Counted from the stretch's first letter, positions 7,959 through 17,073 are shown. The stretch: 50,331 nt of DNA from Pseudomonadota bacterium (GCA_021832305.1 JAKBLB010000016.1:1-50331), one strand, 5' to 3'. Notes: generated from the sequence alone by a model not told the origin. Program-made: numbers and translations.

Positions 7959-8026
7959 CATAAAATTCGACTACACTCTGAACAGAGTTGCGAGCAAAAC
8001 GGAACGCTTGCAAATCTCTACCCCAT

Positions 8027-8060
8027 ACCCGCTCAAGATTTGAACTTCAGCGGGTTTTTT
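8027..8060 (+). terminator. Rho-independent terminator just upstream of the methyltransferase genes
   Basis: ACCCGCT (8027-8033) pairs with AGCGGGT (8049-8055), followed by six T residues to 8060. It ends only 13 bp before the ATG at 8074. It may end the early operon, or act as an attenuator that phage antitermination must pass. Confidence 0.75.
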
Positions 8061-8073
8061 ATTTTGGAATTCC

Positions 8074-9453
8074 ATGACCTCCTTGCAGATCGAATACCGT
8101 CCACTGGAGTCGTTGATTCCGTTTGCCCGTAACGCAAGAACTCACTCGGATGAGCAGATAGTTCAGATTGCGGCGAGCATTCGGGAGTTCGGGTTCAATA
8201 GTCCTATTCTGGTGGATGGGAAACACGGAGTTATTTCAGGGCACGGACGGATTCTGGCAGCACGCAAACTGGAAATTGAAACTCTGCCAGTGATCGAACT
8301 GGCACATCTTACGGAAATCCAGAAGCGCGCCTTCATTCTGGCCGAGAACAAACTGGCAGAACGGGCCGGGTGGGATCAAGATCTTCTGTCCCTGGAACTA
8401 GCCGATCTGGAAGCCACAGGGTTCGATCTGGAACTCACTGGATTCGATGACAGCGAAATCCGCTCGTTGCTCAACACCCAGAATGAAGCCGAATCTGAGA
8501 CAGGTGACGACAGTGCTGATGAGGTGCCTGAGGCTCCAGTCATCCCCATATCGCGCATTGGCGATATCTGGCGGTTGGACGAGCACCGCCTGATTTGTGG
8601 GGATGCCGCTGATTCTGCCGTGATCAAGACACTGATGGATGATGAGCGCGCCTCACTGTGTTTTACCAGCCCCCCCTATGGCAACCAGCGCGATTACACC
8701 GACAGCATCAAGGATTGGGACGGTTTGATGCGCGGGGTCTTTGCCCAACTGCCTATGGCGGCCGATGGTCAGGTGCTCGTGAATCTAGGTTTGATTCATC
8801 GAGAAAACGAAGTCCTCCCCTATTGGGACGGCTGGCTTACCTGGATGCAAACCCTGAACTGGCGGCGCTTTGCCTGGTATGTGTGGGATCAAGGGCCGGG
8901 AATGCCGGGAGACTGGAGTGGGCGTCTGGCGCCGAGTTTTGAATTCATCTTCCATTTCAACCGCAAATCGATTCGCCCCAATAAAATCGTGGAATGCAAG
9001 CACGCCGGTCATGAGTCTCATCTGAGGGCCGATGGATCATCCACCTCGATGCGCAAAAAAGATGGGGAAGTGGACGGCTGGTCCCATGCAGGCGCGCCGA
9101 CCCAAGAAACCCGAATCCCTGACAGCGTAATCCGCATCATGCGGCACAAGGGCAAGATCGGACAGGACATCGATCACCCTGCGGTATTTCCGGTGGCGCT
9201 GCCGGAGTTCATCATGGAGGCCTATTCGCGGAAGGGCGATGTGGTGTTTGAACCTTTCAGTGGTTCAGGTACCTCGCTTCTCGCCGCACAGCGCACAGGA
9301 CGCAAATGCTACAGCGTGGAAATTGCACCGGAGTATGTGGATGTGGCCATTCGCCGCTTCCAACAAAATTATCCGGATGTTGCCATCACCCTGGTGGCAA
9401 CTGGGCAGTCCTTCGATCAGATTCAAGCAGAACGGGAGATGGTTCATGTCTGA
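8074..9453 (+). CDS. ParB-domain / DNA methyltransferase fusion (SPPY type)
   Basis: 459 residues. Residues 1-110 are ParB-like: LIPFARNARTHSDEQIVQIAASIREFGFNSPILVDG, HGRILAARKL and RAFILAENKLAERAGWD. After an acidic linker comes a DNA N4/N6-methyltransferase domain: DIWRLDEHRLICGDAAD, catalytic motif TSPPYG at about 198-203, and the S-adenosylmethionine motif EPFSGSGTS at about 393-401 near the C-terminus, the beta-class order. SPPY is more usual for N4-cytosine enzymes but not decisive. Its partner downstream has DPPY. Such phage enzymes probably protect DNA from host restriction. No cognate restriction enzyme is present. It overlaps the next gene by 8 bp. Confidence 0.87.
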   Translation: MTSLQIEYRPLESLIPFARNARTHSDEQIVQIAASIREFGFNSPILVDGKHGVISGHGRILAARKLEIETLPVIELAHLTEIQKRAFILAENKLAERAGWDQDLLSLELADLEATGFDLELTGFDDSEIRSLLNTQNEAESETGDDSADEVPEAPVIPISRIGDIWRLDEHRLICGDAADSAVIKTLMDDERASLCFTSPPYGNQRDYTDSIKDWDGLMRGVFAQLPMAADGQVLVNLGLIHRENEVLPYWDGWLTWMQTLNWRRFAWYVWDQGPGMPGDWSGRLAPSFEFIFHFNRKSIRPNKIVECKHAGHESHLRADGSSTSMRKKDGEVDGWSHAGAPTQETRIPDSVIRIMRHKGKIGQDIDHPAVFPVALPEFIMEAYSRKGDVVFEPFSGSGTSLLAAQRTGRKCYSVEIAPEYVDVAIRRFQQNYPDVAITLVATGQSFDQIQAEREMVHV

Positions 9454-10699
9454 AGCAAGCCAGATCCTCTCCAATCTACGAATCGAGCAGCGGTCTATCG
9501 ATGTCCTGATTCCCTATGCCCGGAATGCCAGACAACACTCGGATGCTCAAGTGGCACAGATTGCCGCCAGTATCCGTGAATTTGGCTGGGGTGCGCCAAT
9601 TCTGGTGGATGGGCAGAACAATGTGATCGCAGGCCATGGTCGATTGCTTGCCGCTCGAAAACTCGGGTTGACCAAAGTTCCCGTGGTGCCCATGACCCAC
9701 TTGACCGACATCCAGCGCAAGGCATTGATTCTGGCCGACAACAAAATCGGCGAGAATGCCACCTGGAACAATGAACTGCTCGGTCTGGAACTGACCGAAC
9801 TCAAGGAAGCCGGCGTGGATCTGGATCTCACCGGATTCTCGGCCGAGGAATGGGATGTGCTCATCAATGGGGGCGAACCGGATAATTCAGGACTCACCGA
9901 TGAGGATGCGGTACCCGAAGTCCAGGAAACTCCGATCTCCAAAACCGGAGATATCTGGATCGTGGGTGAGCATAAAGTGCTCTGTGGCGATGCCACCAAA
10001 GCTGGGGACTATAAGAAATTGCTCGGTGACGAACTGGTGGACATGACCTTCACTGACCCACCCTACAATGTGAACTATGCCAACACCGCCAAGGACAAGA
10101 TGCGTGGCAAGAACCGCCCTATCTTGAACGATAATCTGGGCGAGAATTTCCAGGCATTTCTGGAATCTGCCTGCCAGAACATCCTGAATCTCACCAAAGG
10201 CGCGGTTTACATCGCCATGAGTTCCTCAGAACTCGATACCCTGCAGTCGGCATTCAGATCGGCCGGTGGCAAATGGTCAACCTTCGTGATCTGGGCCAAA
10301 AACACCTTCACACTGGGTCGTGCCGATTATCAGCGGCAATACGAACCAATTTTGTATGGATGGAAGGACGGTGCCGATCACTACTGGTGCGGCGCCCGTG
10401 ATCAGGGTGATGTGTGGCAGATCAAGAAACCCCAAAAGAACGACCTTCATCCGACGATGAAGCCAGTGGAACTGGTGGAACGTGCGGTGAGGAACAGCAG
10501 CAAGACCCGCGATCTGGTATTGGATCCCTTCGGCGGATCAGGAACCACCCTGATCGCCTGCGAGAAATCCGGGCGGCGAGCGCGGCTGATCGAACTCGAT
10601 CCCAAGTATGTGGATGTGATCGTGCGCCGCTGGCAGGAATTTACAGGTCAGGAAGCGAAACGCGCCAGTGATGGCGCGAAGTTCAACAATGAAGCATAA
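9446..10699 (+). CDS. ParB-domain / adenine-type DNA methyltransferase fusion (DPPY type)
   Basis: 417 residues, a diverged paralogue of the preceding gene. The ParB-like part (LIPYARNARQHSDAQVAQIAASIREFGWGAPILVDG, AGHGRLLAARKLGL, ALILADNKIGENATWN) covers residues about 15-125. The methyltransferase part has DIWIVGEHKVLCGDAT, DPPYNV at about 204-209 and LDPFGGSGTT near 359. DPPY is typical for N6-adenine enzymes. ATG 9446 lies inside the end of the upstream gene with GGGAGA before it; in-frame codons further upstream overlap the first enzyme and are rejected. Expected role: modify prophage DNA, perhaps targeted or assisted by the ParB-like domain. Confidence 0.88.
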   Translation: MSEASQILSNLRIEQRSIDVLIPYARNARQHSDAQVAQIAASIREFGWGAPILVDGQNNVIAGHGRLLAARKLGLTKVPVVPMTHLTDIQRKALILADNKIGENATWNNELLGLELTELKEAGVDLDLTGFSAEEWDVLINGGEPDNSGLTDEDAVPEVQETPISKTGDIWIVGEHKVLCGDATKAGDYKKLLGDELVDMTFTDPPYNVNYANTAKDKMRGKNRPILNDNLGENFQAFLESACQNILNLTKGAVYIAMSSSELDTLQSAFRSAGGKWSTFVIWAKNTFTLGRADYQRQYEPILYGWKDGADHYWCGARDQGDVWQIKKPQKNDLHPTMKPVELVERAVRNSSKTRDLVLDPFGGSGTTLIACEKSGRRARLIELDPKYVDVIVRRWQEFTGQEAKRASDGAKFNNEA

Positions 10700-10739
10700 T
10701 CCATTTCATGAGAATTGCGGAGATTGGTAGCGAAGACCC

Positions 10740-11222
10740 ATGTCAAATATTGAATATCCAATTGCAGTGGTGGCGTTGGAAGCACCACCGAGAGCCCGAC
10801 CTTCCATCTATCCAGAACCCTTCGCCTCACGCATGACGGGGCGCGAAAAACGCGTGCTTGGCGATTTGTTCGGCTTATCGAACTTTGGTGTCAATCTGAC
10901 GAATCTCGTGCCAGGTGCCTGCTCCTCCTTGCGTCATGCTCACACAAAACAAGATGAATTCGTTTACATCCTATCTGGACATCCAGTTCTCATCACAGAT
11001 GCTGGCGAGACACTACTAGCACCTGGTATGTGCGCAGGCTTCAAGGCTGGAACTGGCAATGCCCACCAACTGGTCAACCGGAGCGATGCCGACGTGCTTT
11101 ATCTCGAAGTAGGTGACCGCAGCGCCAGCGACAGTGCGAACTATCCAGACGATGATCTTCAGGCTATATTGGGAAAGGGTGGAAAATGGCAATTTCTCCA
11201 CAAGGATGGCACCGCCTATTGA
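10740..11222 (+). CDS. Cupin-domain protein
   Basis: 160 residues. Both cupin motifs are visible: HAHTKQDEFVYILSG (about residues 66-80, metal-ligand His and Glu) and a second motif around GTGNAHQLVNRS (about 103-114). The overall pattern suits a small single-domain cupin that binds a metal and a small molecule, or a sugar-related ligand; substrate unknown. It lies 40 bp after the methyltransferase and is convergent with the DUF3489 gene, their ends overlapping by 7 bp. It is not a usual phage gene and is best viewed as cargo. Confidence 0.75.
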   Translation: MSNIEYPIAVVALEAPPRARPSIYPEPFASRMTGREKRVLGDLFGLSNFGVNLTNLVPGACSSLRHAHTKQDEFVYILSGHPVLITDAGETLLAPGMCAGFKAGTGNAHQLVNRSDADVLYLEVGDRSASDSANYPDDDLQAILGKGGKWQFLHKDGTAY

Positions 11223-11746
11223 GAAGTCACCCCTTCCATCGCTAAACATCTGAGGTAATAAACGCGATCGCCGCCCTCGGGCTTTTCCGATGTGATGGTA
11301 AGTCCGAGTTTTTTCTTGAATGCACCGGCAAATGTACCGCGCACGGTGTGCTGCAGCCAACCGGTAACGTCCATGATCTGCGCGATGGTGGCGCCTTCTG
11401 GACGCTTGAGCATCGCAATCACCTGCGCCTGTTTGCTGCTGTCTCGAGTGCGGGTGGGTTTCTGAACGGGTTCATTGCTCTGTTCCTCTGCAGCACTGAT
11501 GACGGCGTCGAGTCCTGCTGGCGTCATCGGCCCTTTGCGTGGCACACCCAAGGCGTCGTAGCCCTCGGCGGCGATAAACCAGTCATCGCCCAGGGGCGTG
11601 ATCAACGCGCGGTTGAACATGCACTCGATCACTTTCTTGCGCGCGCCGCCCTTGATGTTGTCGGGAAACTCAACGAGTTTGCCTTCCGTTTTTTCGTGGG
11701 CGTAGTTCAGGATGAAATACTGGGCAATGGTGAGTTCGGTTTTCAT
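11216..11746 (-). CDS. DUF3489 protein
   Basis: 176 residues. The C-terminal part KQAQVIAMLKRPEGATIAQIMDVTGWLQHTVRGTFAGAFKKKLGLTITSEK with DRVYYL is a textbook DUF3489 domain, a winged-HTH-like fold common in proteobacterial prophages and plasmids. The N-terminal half (TIAQYFILNYAHEKTEGKLVEFP and IAAEGYDALGVPR) is also usual for the family. The start at 11746 has AGGAGA upstream on the minus strand; an in-frame start at 11794 is less likely. Function is unknown, DNA binding likely. It forms a two-gene leftward unit with 11766-11987 and is convergent with the cupin gene. Confidence 0.8.
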   Translation of the reverse strand: MKTELTIAQYFILNYAHEKTEGKLVEFPDNIKGGARKKVIECMFNRALITPLGDDWFIAAEGYDALGVPRKGPMTPAGLDAVISAAEEQSNEPVQKPTRTRDSSKQAQVIAMLKRPEGATIAQIMDVTGWLQHTVRGTFAGAFKKKLGLTITSEKPEGGDRVYYLRCLAMEGVTSQ

Positions 11747-11765
11747 GGCGATTCTCCTGTAGGTA

Positions 11766-11987
11766 TTACTTCTCAGCCACGTTGAGTTTTTCATTCAAGA
11801 TCGTTATTTCGAGGATTTGGTCCAGGAGTTCTTGCACCCGGTTCAGATCACCCACATGGCCCCAGTGGATTACATCAGGGTTGTGGCCAAAGTGTTCATT
11901 GGCCTGTTGTTGCAGTTGGGCGATCTTGTTCTGGATGTCTGCGGCTTTGGCGATATAAGTGTCGCGGGAGGTGGCGGTGGGTTTCAT
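11766..11987 (-). CDS. Small coiled-coil phage protein
   Basis: 73 residues, with helices KAADIQNKIAQLQQQANEHFG and GDLNRVQELLDQILEITILNEKL. The central HFGHNPDVIHWGHVGDL resembles small hypothetical proteins commonly found next to DUF3489 genes, but the function is unknown. The start at 11987 has GGAGA upstream. It precedes the DUF3489 gene by 19 bp. The roughly 100 bp between it and the divergent HNH gene must hold the leftward promoter; I could not pick a convincing one. Confidence 0.6.
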   Translation of the reverse strand: MKPTATSRDTYIAKAADIQNKIAQLQQQANEHFGHNPDVIHWGHVGDLNRVQELLDQILEITILNEKLNVAEK

Positions 11988-12086
11988 TTTGGTGGTCTCC
12001 GGTGTCGTTTGCGTTGATGTGATTAACGCTCTGTTTCGCTGAGAAGCCAAGCGAAAGAAGCGCTATTTTTTCGATCTGTTTGTATC

Positions 12087-12461
12087 GTGCCGCAACGCGC
12101 CCCAACACCCTGTCGATATCCCCGATGCCGGGTGTTACTGGAAATGCCGGGATATTGTGCCGAGCACCAGAGAAAGGCCCGGAAACAATGCGATGAACGA
12201 CGCGGCAGCGCCACTTCCAGGGGCTACGGCGCGCGCTGGCGGCAGGCACGGGCTGTGTTCCTGGCAACGCACCCCCTGTGCGCGGCGTGCGAAGGAAAAG
12301 GTCGAATCACTCCGGCCCAGGTCGTCGATCATGTCATTCCTCACCGGGGTGACAAGCAGTTGTTCTGGGACAGGAACAACTGGCAGGCGCTATGCAAGCG
12401 CTGCCACGATATCAAAACCACCCGCGAGGACGGCGGGTTCGGCAATCCGAGCAACCGGTAG
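12087..12461 (+). CDS. HNH endonuclease, packaging-associated
   Basis: 124 residues. N-terminal CRYPRCRVLLEMPGYCAEHQRKAR is a Cys/His metal-binding segment. The body has GYGARWRQARAVFLATHPLCAACEGKGRITPAQVVDHVIPHRGDKQLFWDRNNWQALCKRCHDIKT, an HNH domain with DH, N and H residues and flanking CxxC pairs. In HK97-like phages the HNH protein sits just before the terminase genes and stimulates cohesive-end cleavage. The GTG start is preceded by no strong ribosome site, but it gives the usual family N-terminus. No alternative upstream start is better. Confidence 0.85.
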   Translation: MPQRAPTPCRYPRCRVLLEMPGYCAEHQRKARKQCDERRGSATSRGYGARWRQARAVFLATHPLCAACEGKGRITPAQVVDHVIPHRGDKQLFWDRNNWQALCKRCHDIKTTREDGGFGNPSNR

Positions 12462-12626
12462 GCCGGTCAAATCCTTGTAACCTTTCCGCACGGGACCGCG
12501 CGCCTGCCCAAATTTTTGCGCGTGCAAATTCAAAATGTTTTTTTTGGGGAAAACGACCCGGACTCCGCGCCAGTGCTGAATTTAACGGCTTTTCTGGGGG
12601 CGAATAAAAATCAAAAGGATTCTTTA
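12462..12626 (+). other. Gap between HNH and terminase genes, candidate cos region
   Basis: 165 bp without a gene. It contains CCTTTCCGCACGGGACCGCG (12481-12500) followed by a CGCGC-rich stretch and an A/T-rich tract with eight T. In HK97-type phages with an HNH gene the cos site usually lies in this gap, and a C/G-rich cleavage motif next to A/T tracts fits. No dyad strong enough to define the nick positions was found. Confidence 0.35.
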
Positions 12627-13112
12627 ATGGCTGCTGGTGGCAAACGTTACGGTGCGGGACGAAAACCTCTACCTGTGGCAGTGAAGAAGATCAAGGGAAC
12701 GCTACAGAAGTGCCGCATCAATCTGCGTGAGCCCCGTCCTTCCGGATTATTGGGGGATCCTCCTGCCTACATGACGGAAACTGCCCAGGAGGCCTGGCGC
12801 TATGCCGTATCCAATGCGCCCGCCGGATTGCTGTTCCCTCTGGACGCGGCGGTGTTGGAACGGTGGGCCAATTGTGCCGGGATGTACCGGGAGGTCTTGG
12901 CAAAGATCAACCAATCCGGAATCGGCGGCATGCTGATCAAGACGCCCAGCGGCGTCCTGCGCCGTTCACCCCTGATGGATGTGATCCGGGATCTGGCTAT
13001 GGAAATGAAGGGGTATGAGTCGGAGATGGGCTTTACCCCGGCCAGTCGTGGGAGGATGAGCGTTGTGCCGGGCGCAGTCGAGGAGCACAACCCCTGGGAT
13101 GACATTGCTTGA
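12627..13112 (+). CDS. Phage terminase small subunit (P27-like)
   Basis: 161 residues. The start MAAGGKRYGAGRKPLPVAVKKIKGTLQKCRINLREPRP and PPAYMTETAQEAWRYAVSNAPAGLLFPLDAAVLERWANCAGMYRE are typical of P27-family small terminases, which recognise the packaging site and load the motor. The C-terminus ends NPWDDIA. ATG 12627 has AAAAGGAT upstream; the in-frame start at 12516 reads through the candidate cos gap. It overlaps the large subunit by 14 bp. Confidence 0.85.
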   Translation: MAAGGKRYGAGRKPLPVAVKKIKGTLQKCRINLREPRPSGLLGDPPAYMTETAQEAWRYAVSNAPAGLLFPLDAAVLERWANCAGMYREVLAKINQSGIGGMLIKTPSGVLRRSPLMDVIRDLAMEMKGYESEMGFTPASRGRMSVVPGAVEEHNPWDDIA

Positions 13113-14814
13113 GCGCGATTATGTCAAAGAGGCCACCCGATATGCGCACGGAGTGATCGGAGGGGACATCGGGGCATGCCGCTGGGTTCAGCGGGCGTGC
13201 CAGAGGCAACTGGATGACCTGAAGCGATACAAGGGCAAATCGAGTCCCTTTCGCTTCAATCCGCTGCTCAAAAACAAGGCTGGTCGCAGCTACCGTCCTG
13301 CCGATAACATCTGCGCCTTTATCGAGCACTTGCCCCATGTGAAGGGGCCGTTGGCAGGACAGCCCATCCATCTGGAACCCTGGCAGGTGTTCATCTTGTC
13401 CACGGTGTTTGGGTGGGTAAAACCAACAGGCCGCCGCCGCTTTCGACGCTCCTACATCGAGGTCCCGCGCGGTAATGCCAAATCCACCCTATCCTCGGCA
13501 GTGGGACTGTATATGCTGGCGGCCGATAATGAAGGTGGTGCCGAGGTATATTCTTTGGCCACCACCCGCGATCAGGCGAGAATCGTGTTTGGCGATGCTC
13601 AGACCATGGCGCGCAAAAGTCCGGGTTTTCGAGGTCGATTTAAAGTGACCGTGGGCGCACATAATATCCATGTGCTGGAGTCTGGTTCAAAGTTCGAGGC
13701 ATTGTCCTCCGAAGGATCAACCCTGGACGGTCTCAACATCCATTTCGGATGCGTGGACGAATTGCACGCTCATAAAACCCGCACCGTCTACGATGTGGTA
13801 GAAACTGGCACCGGCAAGCGCGATAACTCGCTCCTCTGGGTCATCACCACTGCCGGGAGCAACCGTGCGGGAATCTGTTACGAGACCCGTACCTTTGTTA
13901 CCAAACTGCTCGAAGGATTGTTCGAGGATGACTCCCAGTTCGGGATCATCTACGGACTGGATGACACCGATGACTGGACCAGCGAGGAAGCCCTGCTCAA
14001 GGCGAACCCAAACTGGGGTATTTCAGTGCGCTCCGAGGTGCTTCTTCCCTTGCAGGCCAAGGCCATGCAGATGCCCAGTGCCATCAATAACTTCAAGACC
14101 AAGCATCTCAACGAGTGGGTCAATGCCGATACCGCGTGGATGGACATGCGCTCGTGGGATGCCTGTGCGGATCCCTCTCTCAATGAGGATGAGTTTATTG
14201 GCGAGGAGTGCTATGTGGCGCTGGATCTGGCGAGCAAGGTGGATATCGCTGCTAAGGCCAAGCTGTTTCAACGCGATGGCAAGTTTTATGTCTTCCTGAA
14301 CTACTATCTGCCTGAATCTGCTGCAGACGATGGCCGCAACAGCCAGTATTCCGGGTGGGCACGGCAGGGATTACTGACCCTCACTCCGGGCAATGTGACG
14401 GATTTCGATCAGATCGAAGCAGAATTGGTGGCAGATGCCAGCCGGTTCCAGATCGTGGAGGTGCCCTTTGACCCCTTTCAGGCGACCCAACTGTCCAGCC
14501 ACATGCTGGCAGAAGGCTTACCCATGGTGGAAATGCGTCCCACAGTGCTCAATTTCTCTGAACCCATGAAACAACTGGAGGCGCTGGTGCTGCAGAAGCG
14601 ATTTGTTCACAACGGTGATCCGATTCTGGCCTGGATGATCTCCAATGTGGTCTGCCACCGCGACCAGAAGGACAACATCTACCCAAGAAAAGAGCGCGAG
14701 GAGAACAAGATCGATGGGGTGGTGGCGCTGATCATGGCCCTGGGGCGTCAGATGGTGCCGAGTGACAATCAAACGCCTATTCTTGGCTCAGATTACCAGT
14801 TGATGGTGGTGTAA
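13099..14814 (+). CDS. Phage terminase large subunit
   Basis: 571 residues. The ATPase part has VPRGNAKS (about 121-128, Walker A variant), AEVYSLATTRDQARIVF, GLNIHFGCVDELHAHKTRTVYDVVETGTGKRDNSLLWVITTAG (Walker B VDEL near 218 and the coupling motif TTAG). The nuclease part has VALDLASKVDIAA near 373-385, and LVADASRFQIVEVPFDPFQATQL and DGVVALIMALGR near the end. This is the HK97/P27-associated TerL type that cuts and pumps DNA into proheads. ATG 13099 is used, within the small-subunit gene; an in-frame start at 13063 is less typical. The portal gene follows immediately. Confidence 0.93.
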   Translation: MTLLERDYVKEATRYAHGVIGGDIGACRWVQRACQRQLDDLKRYKGKSSPFRFNPLLKNKAGRSYRPADNICAFIEHLPHVKGPLAGQPIHLEPWQVFILSTVFGWVKPTGRRRFRRSYIEVPRGNAKSTLSSAVGLYMLAADNEGGAEVYSLATTRDQARIVFGDAQTMARKSPGFRGRFKVTVGAHNIHVLESGSKFEALSSEGSTLDGLNIHFGCVDELHAHKTRTVYDVVETGTGKRDNSLLWVITTAGSNRAGICYETRTFVTKLLEGLFEDDSQFGIIYGLDDTDDWTSEEALLKANPNWGISVRSEVLLPLQAKAMQMPSAINNFKTKHLNEWVNADTAWMDMRSWDACADPSLNEDEFIGEECYVALDLASKVDIAAKAKLFQRDGKFYVFLNYYLPESAADDGRNSQYSGWARQGLLTLTPGNVTDFDQIEAELVADASRFQIVEVPFDPFQATQLSSHMLAEGLPMVEMRPTVLNFSEPMKQLEALVLQKRFVHNGDPILAWMISNVVCHRDQKDNIYPRKEREENKIDGVVALIMALGRQMVPSDNQTPILGSDYQLMVV

Positions 14815-16044
14815 ATGGGGATCCGCTCATGGCTCTCGAGTTTCAAGGCCAATTCTGACCGCTCGCCTTGGGGCAACTTTTGGTTCGAGCCGGTGGGCGT
14901 GCATACCACGGCGGGCATACGGGTCACAGCAGACAACGCCCTGCAACTCTCGGCGGTGTTTGCCTGCGTGCGCATCATTTCGAGCCAGTTCGCAAGCCTG
15001 CCCTTTCGCCTGTACCAGAACCGGCCTGATGGCGGGAAAGATCGCGTCACAAATCACCCCATCTATCGATTGCTCGCAAAGCGCCCCAACCAATATCAGA
15101 ACGCCTTCGAGTGGCGCGAGATGATGGCCGGTCACCTGGTGCTCAGGGGCAATGCCTTCAACCAGATCGTGGCCAACCGCCAGGGCGAGATCACGGCACT
15201 GATTCCCCTGCACCCGGATCGGGTCACCATCGATCTCCTGTCGAACGGGGATTATCGCTACCGATACAGCACGCTCACCGGGACGGAGCAGATTTACCCG
15301 CGCGGCCAGATCTGGCACCTGCGCGGGCTCTCCTCCGACGGTATCATCGGACTCTCCCCCATCGCGCTGGCGCGCAGTGCCATGGGCGGTGCCCTGGCAG
15401 CCCAGGATTATGGCTCGCGCTTCTTTGCCAACGATGCCAAGCCGCTGTCCGGTTATATCGAATACCCCGGCTCCTTCAAGGACAAGATGGCCCGCGATCA
15501 ATTCCGGGAGTCCCTGCAGGAAGCCCAGACGGGAGCGAACCGCGGCAAGATCGCGGTGTTCGAGTTCGGGATGAAGTATCACCAACTGGGGCTCACCAAT
15601 GAGGATGCCCAGTTTCTGGAAACCCGCAAGTTTCAGGTAAATGACATCGCTCGCTGGTTTGGGGTACCTCCCCACAAGATCGGGGATCTGGATCGATCCA
15701 CCAACAACAACATCGAACAGCAGGCCCAGGAATTCGTGCAGGAGTGCCTGGGTCCCATGGCTGAGCGCTGGGAAGCCAGCATCGAAGCCGAATTGCTGCT
15801 GGATGATGACGATCTGGAAGCGGAATTCCTGTTCTCCCAATTGCTGCGCGGAGATTCGGAAGCCCGGGCCCAGTATTACAACGCCGGTATCAACGCAGGC
15901 TGGCTCACCCGCAACGAAGCGCGGCTCAGTGAGAATCTGAACCCGCTCCCCGGTCTTGATCACCCCCTGCGGCCCTTGAACATGGCCGAGGAATCGGGCG
16001 ACGACCAACCCTCGAAACTGGCCCTCACAGGACGACCACGATGA
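14815..16044 (+). CDS. HK97-family portal protein
   Basis: 409 residues. Typical portal sequence: ALQLSAVFACVRIISSQFASLPFRLYQ, HPIYRLLAKRPNQYQNAFEWREMMAGHLVLRGNAFNQIV, IWHLRGLSSDGIIGLSPIALAR and RWFGVPPHKIGDLDRSTNNNIEQQAQEFVQECLGPMAERWE. The dodecameric portal forms the DNA channel at one capsid vertex and docks TerL. The ATG directly follows the terminase stop (TAAATG). The gene overlaps the protease gene by 4 bp. Length is normal for the family. Confidence 0.93.
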   Translation: MGIRSWLSSFKANSDRSPWGNFWFEPVGVHTTAGIRVTADNALQLSAVFACVRIISSQFASLPFRLYQNRPDGGKDRVTNHPIYRLLAKRPNQYQNAFEWREMMAGHLVLRGNAFNQIVANRQGEITALIPLHPDRVTIDLLSNGDYRYRYSTLTGTEQIYPRGQIWHLRGLSSDGIIGLSPIALARSAMGGALAAQDYGSRFFANDAKPLSGYIEYPGSFKDKMARDQFRESLQEAQTGANRGKIAVFEFGMKYHQLGLTNEDAQFLETRKFQVNDIARWFGVPPHKIGDLDRSTNNNIEQQAQEFVQECLGPMAERWEASIEAELLLDDDDLEAEFLFSQLLRGDSEARAQYYNAGINAGWLTRNEARLSENLNPLPGLDHPLRPLNMAEESGDDQPSKLALTGRPR

Positions 16045-16955
16045 AACGCTCCCTTTTGCTTGCTCAGATCATGAGCACCCCCTGGGCCTTGATGCCGGAA
16101 ACCCTGAATGCCATGGCAGGTATCCTGCGCCGCTGGCGAGTGGGCGATCCGATCCCCGCCGCAACACTTCAACACATCGAAGCGGATCAGGGCGTGCGTA
16201 CCGCCAGGAAAGCCGCCAACACCCAGGCGGGAAGCGGCCAGATTGCCGTGCTCCCCCTCTATGGAATCATCACCCAGCGGGGGAACATGGTGGATGCCTT
16301 GAGCGGTCCGGGCAGTTGCTCCACCCAGCAGTTCGCCGCCTCCTTGACTGATGCCTTGAATGACCCTGCGGTGGAACAGATCCTGATCGATATCGACTCT
16401 CCGGGCGGGAGCGTCTATGGCGTGGAAGAACTGGCCGCTCAAATCCTGGCTGCACGGGGACAGAAACCCGTCGTGGCCGTGGCCAACAGTCTCGCGGCTT
16501 CCGCCGCCTACTGGATCGGGTCTGCCGCCAGTGAATTTTATTGCACGCCCGGTGGCGAAGTGGGCTCCATCGGGGTGTGGCAGGCCCATGAGGATCTCTC
16601 CGATGCGCTCAAGTACGAGGGCATCGATGTGACGCTGATCTCGGCCGGAAAATTCAAGGTGGAGGGCAATCCGTACGAGCCCCTCACAGCAGAAGCAACC
16701 GCCTTCCTGCAATCGCGGGTGGATGATTATTTCAATGCTTTTGTGGCCGCCGTGGCTCAGGCGCGGGCCGTAAATGCGGACGAGGTAATCAACGGCATGG
16801 GCCAGGGACGAGTGCTGGGAGCCTCAGCGGCACTCAGTCTGAACATGATCGACGGCATCCTGACCTTTGATCAGGTCGTCAGTTTGATGCAATCTCGGAT
16901 AAAACCGAAGGCCTCTCGTTTGTCTCAAGCCAGGAACTCATTGGCGCTGATGTGA
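16041..16955 (+). CDS. S49-family prohead protease
   Basis: 304 residues. SppA-like fold: IAVLPLYGIITQRG, ILIDIDSPGGSVYGVEELAAQI, VAVANSLAASAAYWIGSAASEFYCTPGGEVGSIGVW and LISAGKFKVEGNPYEPLT. By comparison with bacterial SppA, Ser154 in LAASAAYW and Lys206 in AGKFK would be the catalytic dyad. In HK97-like phages this enzyme cleaves the capsid protein N-terminal delta domain during maturation; the capsid gene here has such a domain. The gene overlaps the portal gene (ATGA). The capsid gene normally follows directly, but here 1.1 kb of cargo intervenes. Confidence 0.9.
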   Translation: MKRSLLLAQIMSTPWALMPETLNAMAGILRRWRVGDPIPAATLQHIEADQGVRTARKAANTQAGSGQIAVLPLYGIITQRGNMVDALSGPGSCSTQQFAASLTDALNDPAVEQILIDIDSPGGSVYGVEELAAQILAARGQKPVVAVANSLAASAAYWIGSAASEFYCTPGGEVGSIGVWQAHEDLSDALKYEGIDVTLISAGKFKVEGNPYEPLTAEATAFLQSRVDDYFNAFVAAVAQARAVNADEVINGMGQGRVLGASAALSLNMIDGILTFDQVVSLMQSRIKPKASRLSQARNSLALM

Positions 16956-17073
16956 TGAAGTGGTTTCAATATAGGGGAAATTCTGGGTTTATGTTACGCT
17001 TGCTCGCAAGCAGAAGATAGAATTTGAAAACATACAACCGAACCCAAACCGATTCACCAAAAGGAGTGGGCCA

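Noticed and set aside
7961-7977. Promoter for the methyltransferase genes (TACACT as -10)
   Set aside because: No -35 of reasonable quality occurs 16-18 bp upstream, and a terminator would stop its transcript.
14827-16008. Long minus-strand open frame opposite the portal gene
   Set aside because: Shadow of a GC-rich coding sequence; the plus-strand portal protein is unmistakable.
16041-16955. ClpP-type protease
   Set aside because: The sequence has the S49/SppA Ser-Lys pattern (LAASAAYW, AGKFK) rather than a ClpP catalytic triad.
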